A DNA stretch of 64,000 nucleotides. It comes from Paramyrothecium sp. XJ0827 (lineage: Eukaryota; Ascomycota; Sordariomycetes; Hypocreales; Stachybotryaceae). Shown here in pieces: positions 1 to 12,300 of this stretch. Location of the stretch: NCBI GenBank assembly GCA_020881915.1, contig JAJFPB010000001.1:682001-746000 (forward strand), read 5' to 3'. The notes below the pieces were generated by a model. The model was given only the letters and a program-made list of their open reading frames with translations, was not told the origin of the DNA and ran no database searches. The number at the start of each line of letters is the position of its first letter. Position 1 is the stretch's first letter. The position numbers were made by a program, and so were the translations under genes.

Positions 1-445
1 GTACAGTTTTCAAAATGACAATATAAAGAGAAGTATACCTTGTTCCCAGACTCAATCGCAGCGTCAGGCGGCTACAGTGCCGCGAGATAGCGGCGCTCAT
101 CTGGTCTAGGTCCTTCTCACTGATAAAGGCTCGGAACCTCTTCCAAAGCCTACCTCCTGCGGCTTCACGAGGCACAGTTTGGAGTGGGACCACCTTAGCA
201 GCAAACAAATCTAGATCAGACACGCACGACCTCAAATCGTTATGAAGCGCGTCATCTGCGACACTTTGGGGGGACCGCTGAATGTGTTCAAGAAGAGATC
301 GCAATTGCAGGATGGTCTTCGCTGCATTTTGGACATTGGACGGTCCATCCTTCACGGATGCAAGTGTTTCAGAAAGGAGCTTCAAGGTGCCAAGCGCCAC
401 TGTCACGAAGGTGACAATACTGGCTCCAGCACCGACGGCTTCCAT
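1..445 (-). CDS. NLR-type N-terminal (HeLo-like) protein, 5' exon, partial
   Basis: The first exon of a minus-strand gene that leaves the window at its left edge. An ATG at 445 opens about 135 codons (exon 39-445), ending at an AAG|GTATAC donor; the 38 nt beyond are intron. The protein starts MEAVGAGASIVTFVTVALGT and continues with predicted amphipathic helices containing ILQLRSLLEHI and DLDLFAAKVV. This short hydrophobic start followed by an all-helical region is the pattern of the fungal N-terminal domain of NLR/STAND proteins, which act in heterokaryon incompatibility and innate recognition. The NACHT or NB-ARC and repeat parts would lie outside the window. No stop in the exon. Family assignment is by pattern; the rest of the architecture is unknown. 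Confidence 0.65.
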   Translation of the reverse strand, partial: MEAVGAGASIVTFVTVALGTLKLLSETLASVKDGPSNVQNAAKTILQLRSLLEHIQRSPQSVADDALHNDLRSCVSDLDLFAAKVVPLQTVPREAAGGRLWKRFRAFISEKDLDQMSAAISRHCSRLTLRLSLGTRYTSLYIVILKTV

Positions 446-1835
446 GGCTGTCCTCTCCTGTCACCGACTAGTCCTCGTGGGCACATTCAGGTGGAAAAGT
501 TATGAATGACGCATGTCAGGCTGGGAAAATTGAGGTACGGCTGGGACATAAGTCACGTTTTTTTTTTCGCACAGCCACTGCCGACATCACTTCTCATATT
601 TTACATGGCCTGATGGATACGATGATTGGTTGTAGATACACCGCATTGCCTGCAGCATGCCTAGCTTCCGAGGCGCAGTCGCATTGATTTGGCCGGCGAG
701 CTGTGTGAACAATGGCGAAATTTAACCCATCACATCAGGACAAGGAAGATTTTCAGCCTGCCAATCATGAGAATGCCCTTCAAGGCTGGCACTTGGCAAG
801 GGTAGAAGACCACTGCTATGGTGAGTCTCTGGGCATCAGGCGTTACCTTCATCTACAATTACCTACGCAACAAAGGACTCGCTGGGCTAACACAAGGTGA
901 ACTTGTGGAAATTTATGTAGAAAGCCGTCCTCAACAGGTCGCAACCTTCTCCTTCTTCTAAAGTGAATTTAGACCCCAATGCTCCTTGGTCACAAATGTC
1001 GACTCATATACTTAGAATACGAGATATACAAATAAATGACACTTATTCATGCCGCTTGGGAGAGCTCTTCTCACAGAACCTATGTTTAAACTTCCAATGC
1101 GAATCAAACCTCCAAGACTAAGTCAAATGCCGTTCTACATAATTGAGTCAATTGGCATCTCATAATCAAGGCAACACCTAGATATGATAGTGGTCTAAGT
1201 CGAGTCGTCATAAACAACTTGTCCTGCTTTGGTTATATTTCACACCATACATTTTTTACATTGAAGTTTAGCGTATCATGGCCCTAGGGGCTTGAATATT
1301 CAGTTAAGAATGAAGCGGCGTTTCCGCTTCGTGCCTAAGTCAAGACTTCCGCCTACGATCCTTCGATGTGTTATGCTGGTGCTGGTAGCTATGAGAATAT
1401 GATTCAGGACTTATATCGGTGACTTGCATTTGCCTTCTAGGTCAAAACACTACTTTCGGGTTCCCAGGGCGAGTCTGCTGCGCCAATACCTACCCTTTTC
1501 CGCACATACTAATGCAATGCGGCTGTTGGCCACTCAGCCTCGACTGAGGTGCATCAGCTTGTCGGTCAGACCAATAGCCCACGCAACGCCCCCGCACTCT
1601 TAAGAATGAAGAAAGAGGACAACCTGCAGAAATAATTATCGGTTTCGTTGCCTAAAAGCGGCCCAACACGTAGGCGAAACCTCCTTGTGGCAAATATAGC
1701 AAACCCCTCAAGCGCATCTCGGCGGCTTAGAAGCGCCCAGATGCCAATCATCAAACCTGTCCAGCTTCTTTTTCATGCGCAAGTAATTCTCCTTTGGCGC
1801 ATCAATCGGCCGCACCGCGATCGACTCGGCCAGCA
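446..1835. other. intergenic, no gene recognised
   Basis: Short ORFs on both strands show no recognisable protein pattern and no convincing splice structure. The stretch separates two head-to-head NLR-type N-termini (minus at 445, plus at 1836) and may hold both promoters. I see nothing further in it. Confidence 0.5.
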
Positions 1836-2338
1836 ATGTCCGACCCATTATCCGTGGCTGGCAGCGTGGTGGGTATCATCTCCCTTGGTATTCAAGCAGC
1901 CCAAGCGATATGCAACTATTACGACAGCATCAAAAGCCAAGACTCCGAGGTTTTTCACACAACCCGCAAGCTCAAGAACCTGCTACAGGTTCTTGACTCA
2001 TTGCAAGCCGAGCTCAACAGTCGGACATTTCAACCCGACGAGCGGGATCTAGTCAAGAACATCGAGGCTGCCATCCATAACAGCAAAGATTCCATTCAAG
2101 AACTTGAAGAGGTGGTGGCAAAGCTTCAGAAGGTATCGTCTGCCGACCTAAAATCTCCATTTTGAGCTGTGGGCCGCAGACTCGTGTACCCGTTACGGCA
2201 GAGCACATTGCAGAAGCTTGATGAGGATATCAATGAAAGTATCCCTTGTTTGTCTATTGCCTAGCACTCGCTACAACAAAAAACGGTAAATCGCATTGAG
2301 GATGGCTTACAAAATTGCTAGATGTCTTAGAACCACTT
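1836..2338 (+). pseudogene. broken NLR-type N-terminal domain
   Basis: The ATG at 1836 gives MSDPLSVAGSVVGIISLGIQ, the classic start of fungal NLR N-terminal domains, followed by helices with TTRKLKNLLQVLDSL. An in-frame TGA at 2163-2165 stops the frame. The same frame then continues with AVGRRLVYPLRQSTLQKLDE (about 2166-2225), the expected next block of the family (usually preceded by a basic residue where the stop lies). After a GTATCC donor near 2236 and a TAG acceptor, a short exon-like piece (SLQQKTVNRIEDGL, to about 2338) fits the following helix. Nothing like a NACHT domain follows. A truncated 109-aa product from 1836-2165 could still be made. Seen: the stop and the homologous continuation. 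Inferred: loss of function. Confidence 0.6.
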
Positions 2339-3487
2339 CCGGTGCAAGTTTCACTGAATGCAAAAAGGAGCTATCGTAGCTGTGTCTTGACTTGAGTTGG
2401 GACCAGGAGCGGCGGTTTGAAGGGCGCATATTTTAGCAAAACTCAATTGCATCTTATTACGCAAGGTTAACCCAGCTACAAATGCCAGCTCGAGTACTGC
2501 TATGGTTTGGTGCTGTGCGACCTGGTGCGGTGATTCAGCCCTACTGAATGTGGCGTCGATAGTCTTTTTTGGCGTGTCCTTTACGCAGATCTGCTCCTGA
2601 CTTTAGCATGGAATGTGCCAAGCCTGCCGAACAATTGAACATCCCTCCGTAGCCCGAGCTTAGGATTCGTCTGGTCATTTTTTTGCGTCAATGAACGGTA
2701 CTTTCCGTTGCCAGACAATCACGAGTCATCAAAAGATGCCAGCCTTCTAGAAACCGTTGGCATTTTGTCCCTATTCCTATTCCTTATTCCTTCCAGGAAT
2801 AGCAGCATCAGCCTCCCGTTTTAGAGTATGTCGCCGGATGTTTGCCGTTATTGTACTTGAGTCATGCACTGCGAGATCCGGCCTCACAGACTGCTTGCGT
2901 AACGGTGCGTGATCCTCAAAACTACTAGCAGGAACCGCAGAACCAATTAGTGGACCATTGTTGCCTCTCAATCCTCATGTCTCATAAACCGCAAGTCGAA
3001 CCACGGAGACTCGTATCCTCATCATAAACGAGCACACTTCTTGCTTTGGCTGTTTAGGTGCCAGCTCTGCGTTTCGTTCACACCTCTTCCAGCCTAGCTG
3101 CTTCAGGTGCGGTTCTCGGTCACTGTCACCCAGTCTTCACAATTGGGCTACCTTAAACTTTTGTGTTTGCGCCATGAACTGTGCATTGGCGGCTGACCTC
3201 GGATCAGCCTGCTACCGTTCAGGGAGTGAGTGCCGATGCTAGCTTGATTGAGCATGGCTTGACGTTTTCACTTTCCACTTCACCCGAGCATATGACTGAG
3301 ACGTAATAGGGGCGTTGGGCGACACTGCCGTGTCGTCCAGGTCCCATGTGTCTGCCACTTTGCTTCTGCAACCAATTCCGCCCAAAACAACAGATTTCTA
3401 CCTAGCATCCGACTTTGATCATCCGCAGCGAGCGTTGGGTCTTTCGACCTCGACGGGATCGAGAGCTGGACATGCTTCTCCACGACC
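2339..3487. other. intergenic, no gene recognised
   Basis: Only short ORFs without recognisable domains. The right end should carry the promoter of the receptor gene starting at 3488. No repeats noticed. Confidence 0.5.
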
Positions 3488-5002
3488 ATGGCAGAGTCAG
3501 CGTCGACCAACGGAATCGTGACCCTTACGCCCCCTCCTCCCGGCGTCACGGTAGATTTCGAAAACCCTCGTAGCCGCGACGTGTTACTGCATTATCTCAT
3601 ATTTGGCATTGGGGGGTTTCTAGCATTCATGGCGTTGTTGCAACGGTACTATGCCAAGATATTCTTGTCGAAAGGTTTACAGATCGATGATTGTGAGTTG
3701 CAGATCTCGGGATTCTAGACGTCACTGACGATATCGGCAGTATTCATGTTCTTGGCTTGGGTAAGCTTTGCTACCACGCTCAACATCAATCTGTATAGAT
3801 GCTGAGACACCATAGGTTGCGTCCGTTGCCACTCAGGCCCTGAGTACTTGTATGTCATGTTTGTTCCCGCCACCAGAACAGCTTGTGAAATTGACTTGAT
3901 TGGCAGGGTCAATTGCCAATGGTGGTTTGTGCCACCATATCTGGGAAATGCCAATATCCGTCTTCCAGCAATACGCTACAGTATGATCTGCGTTCCCTTC
4001 GTCGGCGAAAGGATCGTGGTACTCACATGTTTGCAGGCAATATACATCGCAGCGCCTGTCTTCCAACTTTGCAACGGCTTCGCCAAGTTGACTCTACTGA
4101 CATTTTATCTCCGACTAGCTGTTCAGACCGGATTTCGCATCGCAGTCTGGTCCACCGTGGTTATCGTTACCTTGTACACGACCATAATTACATTTTTAAT
4201 GTTGTTTCAATGCCGCCCCATAAACAAAGCCTTCGATCCTCAGGTGGTAGGCGGCTCCTGTATCAATGTAGGAGGGCTCTACATTGCGACCGCCGCCACC
4301 AATGTTGCAACCGATGTTGTGCTTTTTGTCCTGCCTTTGCCAATGATTTTCTCGATGCATTTACCAATGGTGCAAAAATTCGGTGCTGTACTCGTCTTTG
4401 CTATTGGATCGCTGTAAGTCGACTGAAGCAATGACAAGTCAAACTGGGCTGACCTTTATAGGACAATCGCGACGTCGTGCATCCGTCTAACCTACCTGCC
4501 TCCGCTGTTAAAAAGTCGCGATATTTCTTGGGATGCGGCAACAGCCAATGTTTGGACGTAAGTGGTTAATCTCCAAGCCTGAGCTTCGCCACTGACATGA
4601 GCAAGCCTTGTTGAAGCAAATCTATTCATCATCTGCGCGTCTTTCCCCACGCTTCGCAAATTCTTTCGCCACTTTATGCCCAGGATAATGGGAAGCTCTC
4701 GCCGGGGATCGACAGGGATATCCGGGGACGCCCGTAGCAGCCGTCAAATAGGGTCCATCACCGGCCGCAAAAATCAACGCAGGTATCGGCATTACTCTGA
4801 CTTGACTGAGCTGCACACCATGCGCTCGCAAGACGCGGAGCAGCATCCTGAACATGCTAGTACGGTATCCACGGTCAGGGCTACAGGCGAAGAAGACGTT
4901 GAGGGGGTCAATTCCAAGGTCATATTGCATACCCAAGCTTTTTCATTTGAGTACGAGCATGAGCAAGACGTTATACGTCCGTCCGATCCTACTCCGGTCT
5001 GA
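3488..5002 (+). CDS. PTH11-like integral membrane receptor (rhodopsin-domain family)
   Basis: Seven exons: 3488-3692, 3741-3760, 3816-3849, 3907-3980, 4037-4413, 4462-4557, 4606-5002 (400 aa). The 20-nt second exon encodes part of the DDLFMFLAW segment. Joining restores hallmark blocks of the fungal rhodopsin-domain family: ALSTWSIANGG, IYIAAPVFQLCNGFAKL, FQCRPINKAFDP, ATNVATDVVLFVLPLPMIF, TIATSCIRLTYL and FIICASFPTLRKFFRHFMP, giving seven hydrophobic helices and a long polar C-terminal tail from about residue 290. Relatives sense surface cues or ligands at the plasma membrane, PTH11 of Magnaporthe being the known example. No CFEM domain precedes the helices. Exon 7 uses a CAAG acceptor, chosen because NVWTLVEANL matches the family. 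Ligand unknown. Confidence 0.85.
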
Positions 5003-5293
5003 AATTAACATGTTCAACATCTGAGCGCTGTCGGTTCATAAAGGGAAAAGGGACGCAATAGAGGATTTCAAAAGCCATTTCAAGCTGAATGGTGCGAATG
5101 CTACGACTGCTTGGTTTCGTACATACATTCTATCAAGGGCGAGGACTTAAGGTTTCAACCTATCCAAAACATATTGACTAGAAAATTTCAAAAGTCTGTT
5201 GAGAATTCTAAACTCTCACACCTAGTCATTCCTGTGCCTTATAGCCCAACGCTGCTGGCATGTCTTGCTAGAGGATAAATAAGATCTGCGAAC

Positions 5294-6820
5294 TCATTTC
5301 GAAACGTGGAATTTTCCCAAGGGCAAATTTCCTTTCCACAGCATTAGACCCCAAACTACGTCCACTACCAAAATAATTATAAAGCTGAACACCAAGCTAC
5401 CCCCAAAAACTAGCCTGTGGTATGTCCAAGCATTTGCTGCATCGAGATTCACGACCTGGCACGCAACAGCCCATGGCAGAACATACAAGATGTTGCTTAG
5501 CAGGCTCTGGTATAAGTACCAACTTGGTCGAGTTGCAAGTAAGATTGTGGCTAGTTGCGTGGACACCGCGTAGAATACGTAGCACCAATCGATGGACTGC
5601 CACATGTCGGCCACAACGTCTGCGACTTGTTCCGATTCAGAAAGATATTTTGCAAATGGACGAGCACCATAGATTGATAAGAAAATGCACAATGGCACTT
5701 CAACGACCAAGACACAGCACATAGAAACAAGAGACGGTCTGACAACGAACGAGATGTCCCTGAGGCTCGCAGCCGCACGCTTGACAGTCATCCCAACGCT
5801 TTGCCGCCACACGCCCCATCTGTGTCCGATGAATGTAAGGGAGGTGGCCTCGAACGCTTGGACAGGCACCATCACAAGTCCCCATCGGATAGTGTTGAAA
5901 ATGCCCCATGCGGTCGCATAGACCGTGCCAAGGGCCACGATTGTGGAAACCAACCATAGGTATAAAGCATTTCGGATGAGTGATTCCATGAAGGTTATGA
6001 CGCCGGGTCGGGCAAGCACGAGCAGGGCGGAAACGGTGGGCTCCAGACGAACGTCACGATTCACGGTCCAGGTCTGGTATCCGTTTGTGAGAACAAAGTA
6101 CGTTAAGCCAACAAAGGCTGATGTGAGATTGCAAGCTAGCTGTATGCCGGCTTGTAGGTTGACGCTTGGCGTAACCGACCTGACGTGGAAGCTCGAGATG
6201 AGAAGCAGATCAAGTAGGATGTTGATGGCGAACTTGGTAATGCTGATGATGAGCGGCACGTCTGGCTTGTCGAGCGCCCTGGTGGAAGCCGCAACTGCAG
6301 TCTCGATCGAAGAAGACAGAGTTGAAAAGGCGGCAAGACGAATGTACGTCAGACTTGTCGCACGAACCTCGACGGGAACGAAGCTTTGGGAGAACTGGGC
6401 GGCGGCAGCGGCAATCACAATGCTGATGATCAAGCCAAGAATGGCCTGGGACAATATCAGGGTGTGCGTGAGCCGCAGCCTTTCCGCCACCGTGCGCGAA
6501 GTCTTGTCGCCAATGATGACCCACGAGGCTCTCGGCAGACCTTCGTTGATGACCTCTGCGACCACACCTATGTAGGTGTAAGCGTCGGTCGTGACAACCT
6601 GAGAGGAGTCGATGTTTGCCACCCATAACTTGGACAAGGTACCGTGGAGGGCGGGTAGGATGAAGGAGGCTATGTTGAACGCGAGAGCTCCCAGATATCG
6701 ATTTCGCAAACCGCGATACATGTGTGACCAAGGACTTGTTGGATTATCGCGGTGGTGGCTGGAAGACGTGTCGGCCCGTGGATGACCCTCTTCGGCTGAC
6801 TCGATGTGTTCTGGATGCAT
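5294..6820 (-). CDS. MATE-family multidrug/toxin efflux transporter
   Basis: A single exon of 508 aa. I start at the ATG at 6820 ([12 protein letters not shown]) rather than an in-frame GTG five codons upstream. After about 60 polar residues come roughly twelve hydrophobic helices, including [57 protein letters not shown] and [18 protein letters not shown]. The block [20 protein letters not shown] with following TLILSQAI matches fungal MatE-type proteins, which exchange cations for organic compounds across membranes. It stands convergent to the PTH11-like gene (about 290 bp between stops). Substrate unknown. A distant flippase-like role within the MOP superfamily cannot be excluded. Confidence 0.75.
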   Translation of the reverse strand: MHPEHIESAEEGHPRADTSSSHHRDNPTSPWSHMYRGLRNRYLGALAFNIASFILPALHGTLSKLWVANIDSSQVVTTDAYTYIGVVAEVINEGLPRASWVIIGDKTSRTVAERLRLTHTLILSQAILGLIISIVIAAAAAQFSQSFVPVEVRATSLTYIRLAAFSTLSSSIETAVAASTRALDKPDVPLIISITKFAINILLDLLLISSFHVRSVTPSVNLQAGIQLACNLTSAFVGLTYFVLTNGYQTWTVNRDVRLEPTVSALLVLARPGVITFMESLIRNALYLWLVSTIVALGTVYATAWGIFNTIRWGLVMVPVQAFEATSLTFIGHRWGVWRQSVGMTVKRAAASLRDISFVVRPSLVSMCCVLVVEVPLCIFLSIYGARPFAKYLSESEQVADVVADMWQSIDWCYVFYAVSTQLATILLATRPSWYLYQSLLSNILYVLPWAVACQVVNLDAANAWTYHRLVFGGSLVFSFIIILVVDVVWGLMLWKGNLPLGKFHVSK

Positions 6821-9393
6821 TTGTGATTGAACCACTTCTCAAGCGCCTTCTCGCAAGACAGTGTTTGTGAAAGCATTGTACAATTTATACATGCTTATTT
6901 CTTCCTCCATTCTATATGGGATGTAGCCGACGAACCCCTCTATGGTAGGCCTCCAGCACGTGAGGGGCAATTGTCCAACTCGTTGATGGATTTCTATTGG
7001 AGAATTCGTTTGAGGGATCAAAACTACGGTTGGATTTGTTAGCTTTTTTACCAGCTCCTAATCAAGACGCCGAATTTGAGCGTTCGGGCGACAATCCTGA
7101 ATCCAGAAATGAGCAGCAGCAACAAGGAGTATCTGGAAGCTGCTCGGAGATGCCACTTACTGTTCACGCAGTGATTGAATTCTAGCTTTCATTCGCTTAG
7201 CTTCGCGTCACCGATGGATGGCTCTGTCGGCAAAAGATGCTTCCGATATCACAGCACGACTGCATACACGGCATGCAAGTCCAAGGCTAATTGTGGCTGC
7301 AGGACTAATCTAGCTTCGCGAAGCGGTCAAGCTGATGATGCGAGTACGGACCGAGACTCTTCCGCCTCGGCAGTTGAAAGTTGTTTCTGCATGTCTCAAA
7401 AACGGGCCCGGTTGATTCACCTGCTCAAAGAGACACGGCGGGACTGTCCATCGGCCGTACAGGAGAGAATGCTGTTAGGACCGATTATCTGCTGGTGGCA
7501 AATTCTCCAGGAAACTTCTCAGTGCATATTCAATTAGATTTCTTCCCGCCGTACCCATATGCAGGAAGCGCAAATGCCCATTCGTTTAATCTGTGTACTG
7601 TCCTGTTCGTAGATGGCCTCCGTCTTGGATGCGGCACATACCCTATACGACGTACTCGGCACATGGTGGCTGGCTCTGCGCGGCTTGCAAAACACCAGGA
7701 TCAGACGCTCTTCCATTTTGGAAATGGCGGCTTGTGGCATTTCCGATAAAAACGACGACATATCAAAACATCTGCAAGCCGATTGTGACCTGAAGCGCCG
7801 GATTGGGCCCCATTTTAGCACCGGGACGCCTCAAACAATAGCGTCTTATCAATCAGAGTACGGGCGTCGCGGAGAATTGTACAGAAATCGACCCTCTTTT
7901 CTTATCTTTTGTTTTCCTTTCTTTTTTCCCCTCTACCGGACGCCTTGGCCCGGTAGAGGATGCTAAAAAAAATTCCCGCTACGCCATGTCCGTGGCTACC
8001 TACGCCTCACTGTTTTGGCTGTTGGTGCTGGCGGCGGTGGAGACGCTCTTTTTGCGCGAGCCACAATCACAATCTCTTCGTGCGACCGTTGGATGGGGGT
8101 TCTGATAACCGTGCGTGGGTGCAAGAGTCCACAGGGTCAGTCAACCGGGTCGATTCATCTGATCTGAGAAAAGCGGCGAGAGACCAGACGGATAATCGGT
8201 GCGAAGCCAGCGCAGAACGACTGCCGAGTCCATTTGTTATACTGACCAACATAAGCATTGCCAAGGCTTGTGACAATTTCGACGAGCCAATGGAAGCAAA
8301 GCCGTGCCACTTAAAAACTGGGGATCGATCATTCACCACCTAACACGGGCAGTTATTGAACATACATGCCCAGAGGGGCAGTTGGGAGTTGCCCGTGCTG
8401 TGTGCTGTGCTCACCAACACCACCACCACGACCAGCTCCCCCTGCCCTGCACGCAACCCAAGCAGACAATCGTCTTGATCGGTGGCACCGTCGATCTCCC
8501 ACGAGAGGGCAGGAGAATCCGGTTCAGGGGCACGCCGCGGTGCCGTGCTAGCTAGTTAAGTGCCCGACTAACCTAACCCATTCTCTCGTAGGGGCATCAA
8601 GGCACACCCACGCTCTGTCCCTCCGCCCAACTCGTCCAGCCCACCCGCAGCCCAGCCCGGCGGTCGTGGCCCAATGGCGGCGTGCTACGTTTGATTACCG
8701 GTGGAGCCACCAGGGCACCGGCGTGGCGGCGTGGTCGCCTGCGCTCTGGCTCCTCGTGTGCTGCGTCTAGAACGTCCAGGGCGGCCGCATTTGCCCGGGC
8801 ACCATTGGCCCAAGGGCTTCCCCAAGATTTCGAGCCCCGATGCAGCCTAGCCGTGGCTGACTTGGACAGGGGCAAGCAAATCTTCAGCCTCGTATGTATG
8901 CAGGGCCAGTCAATAATTCAGCCAAGCTGCAGCGGCCGGTCGCCAGCTTGGGCCTAGCCGGCATCATGCCACCCCCTGGAGGGATTCCGATAGCCAGGTC
9001 TGTCACTTGTGAGCTATCGTCGGTTCGGAAGAGCCTAGGCCTAGGAGAAAGGGCACCGTACTGTCGGAATAAGTATGGTCTCAGCCGCCGTCACCTAGTG
9101 CCGTCGTTAATTCCTTTTTCCTTTGTGCTGCTGCCGACTGTTCCTTTTCTTGGCAATCCAGCTGGAGTTCCCGACCAGCTGAGCGAGGCAGGTAAATCGA
9201 GCTAAGACTCAGCTGTCAGCCTGGTCCGTGGGGAGCCTCAGTCAGCGCGAGCACGCACGGGAGCTCATATACGAGCTCTGGACCCCCCCCGTTGCGCCGG
9301 TGGACGAGCCCATCCGCAACTTCGGCCAGTTCTCACGGCGTGCCACCAGCGAGCCCATCTCTGCCAAAGCACCTCACAAGGACGGCCGTCGCC
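6821..9393. other. long intergenic stretch with promoters of flanking genes
   Basis: About 2.6 kb between the MATE gene and the WSC gene, which are transcribed away from each other. ORFs of 60-127 codons occur on both strands but show no domain, signal peptide or consistent splice sites. The right part (about 8350-9390) is GC-rich with pyrimidine tracts and probably includes the 5' leader of the gene at 9394. No transposon or RNA gene recognised. Confidence 0.5.
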
Positions 9394-12300
9394 ATGGCAG
9401 TCAGCACAGCAGAGTTCCTTCGCGGCCTCACGGCCATGGTCATGCTATTGATCGTGGCTGTGGGCCGTGTCGAGGGTCTCGCAGATACAGATACAATCAC
9501 ATGGGGTGGCGACAACTCAAGAATCGGCTACTTCCCGTAAGTCTGGCGCAACGCGCATCCCCTTGGGAGCAATGACTGACAATGTCTCCAGGAACAACAA
9601 CATGGACCCTGCCGTGGTCGCCAGCAGCGACTTTGGCCAGGTCTTCAAGGTCGACCTGCCAGGAAACTACAACGGGGAAAAGGAGCGCATCTTTTCGCAG
9701 CCGCTGATCTACACGCCCAAGGGCGGCGACGGAACGCAGTATGTCTATTGGGCCACGGCCCAGAACAACGTCTACAAGATGAACGCCAAGACGGGCGAGA
9801 TCCTCGCTAGCCGAAATCTGCACATCCCATTTGATTCGCGCGATCTTAAAGGCGAGAACCAGGTGACACCAGGGTACGTTGCGAACTGCTGTGGTTGTTC
9901 AATTGCCATGCGCTATGGATGTCGGTTGAGACAAACTCGACCGCATGCTTCTAATCTGATTGAACCAAGGTCAACGTACTGACAGAGAACGCAGTTACTG
10001 CCAGGACATCAACCCCGTCGTCGGCATCATCGGCACCGGCGTCATCGACCCCGACACCGACACCCTCTACCTCTCGTCCAAGACGTACGAGGACCAGTCC
10101 AAGCCCGGCATCCCCCAGGGCCGACCCGCCGGCCGCATCTTCATCCACGCCCTCAACGCCAACGACCTGACGGAGCGGCCCAACTTCCCCATCAACCTCG
10201 AGGGCCTGGCGCCGCGCAACAACCCGGCGCGCACCTTCAACGGCGGCATCCAGAACCAGCGCCCGGGCCTGCTGCACCCCAAGGGCAGCGACTTCATCTA
10301 CGCCGGCTTCGGCTCGCACTGCGTCAACTACAACTTCACGGGCTACGTCATCGGCTGGCACAAGACGACGGGCGAGATCGTCGAGCGCTACGCCACCCAG
10401 GGCGAGGGCGTCGACAGCCCCCGCAAGGGCGCCAGCATCTGGATGTCGGGCGGCGGCATCGCCTCCGACGACCGCGGCTCCATCTTCTTCTCCACCGGCA
10501 ACGGCTACGCCGAGCAGGTCAAGGACATCCCCATCGGCGGACGCACCCCGCCCACCTCGCTCGAGGAGGCCGTCGTCCATATGAATTACAATACGAGCGG
10601 TCAGGTGAGCGTCGTCGATTTCTTCATGCCCGCCAACAAGGGCTACCTCGACGGAGGCGACTTGGATCTCGGCACGAGTCCCCTCGTCATGCTGCCCACC
10701 GAGACCTTCTCCTGCGGCAGCATCAAGCGCATGGGTGTCGTGACAGGCAAGGACAGGCACACGTGGTTCCTGAACCTCGACGACCTGGGCGGATACCGAA
10801 CGGGGCCGAACCTCGGCGACCGCGTCATCGGCGTCTTCAAGAACGAGAACTCGGTGTACGCGGGCGCCGGCGTCTACCCCCTCGAGGGCGGCTATGTCTA
10901 CGTCAACGTCAACGGGTTCCAGTCCAACGTCTTCAAGTTCAACTGCGTCAACAACGTGCCCGCCTTCACCAAGGTCGCCGCGTCGTCGGCCCAGGGCAAC
11001 AACGGCTTCGGCGTCGGCCACGGCGCCGTCACCACGTACAAGGGCCAGTCGGGCACCGGCCTGTTCTGGGTCGTCGACCCCAACAACGCCAACCCCCAGG
11101 GCTGGTCGTTCAGGATCTACGAGACGATCCCCAACGGCACGGACCTGAAGCTCATCAAGGGCTTCCAGGTCAGCGGCATCAACAAGTTCACCAGGGCGCA
11201 GTTTGGCGACGGCATCGTCTACTTTGGCACCTCCCAGGGCGCCGTGTACGCCTACGGAGCGCCCACCGTCCCGGCTCTCGACTGCTCTACCGTGGATGAT
11301 TTTGGCACTGTCGACATCGGTGTCGAGGCTCCTGAGAAGACAGTCACCTGCACGGCCAAGGGCGCCCTGACCGTCGACGCGCTGTCTCTCGCATCTGCAC
11401 ACTTCAGTGTCTCAGGTGTGCCAAGCCTGCCGCTCAGCCTCACCGCACAGTCATCCTTCACCTTCAAGGCAAAGTTCAAGCCCACCAAGGTCGGCGCGCT
11501 CTCGGGCAACGTTGTCCTGCGCACGACCAACAGCGTCGGAGGCTTCGCAAAGACGACCTCCGTCCGTCTTCGGGGCACCGGAGAGAGCGCCAATGCCCTG
11601 CTGACGGTCTCCCCTCAGAGCATAGTATTTGGCCTAATTGCCCAGGGCAGCGAGATTGTTTCCAACAAGGTTGTCTTGGCCAATGACGGCTTGGAGGCAC
11701 TCACCGTCCAGAGCGTTCAGTACTCCGAAACTGGCCCCGATGGGCCCTTCAACAGCGGAAACAGCACGGCCGGAACCACCGTAGGCCTGTTCACGATCAG
11801 CACGTTCCCGACACAACTTGCGGCTCACGCGCAGGAGCTGGTGACTGTGTCCTTCAACCCTACCACCATTGGCGAGTACAAGCTCTACGCCAAGATCACC
11901 ACCAACGGCGGCTCGGCTGTCATCACGGTCACCGGCAGTGTTGGTGGATCTCCATCTGCCCTCATTCAGCTCGAGAAGCCAGACGGCTCCGGTTGGCAGT
12001 CATGGACTCCCGCCTCCACCCAGCTCCTGTCCTTCGGCAACGTCACACAGAACAACAACCGCCGCCTCCGGTTCCGCATCACAAACACAGCGCCAGCCGG
12101 CTCCGTGCCCCTGCTGATTCCCATTTCCAAGCCGCCGTTTGGTGTGCCCGGACTCATCAACACCGTCAACCAGGCTGACCTGGGCGAGGGCTCCGTGATC
12201 CCGGCCGGAGAGTACCTGGAGACCGTCATCGTCTGCACTGCGCCCAAGGCCCAGTGGAACACAGATACCTACACCAACAACGTCGGATGGGTTTTCAACA

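Noticed and set aside
3913..4434. 173-codon plus-strand ORF inside the receptor gene
   Set aside because: Out-of-frame reading across two introns of the PTH11-like gene.
7534..7966. Overlapping ORFs on both strands between the MATE and WSC genes
   Set aside because: No domain, no signal peptide and no splice structure; several frames are equally open.
9951..11402. 483-codon minus-strand ORF opposite the WSC gene
   Set aside because: Low-complexity Val/Ala/Gly/Asp-rich shadow of GC-rich third positions; the plus-strand frame has clear domains and splice sites.
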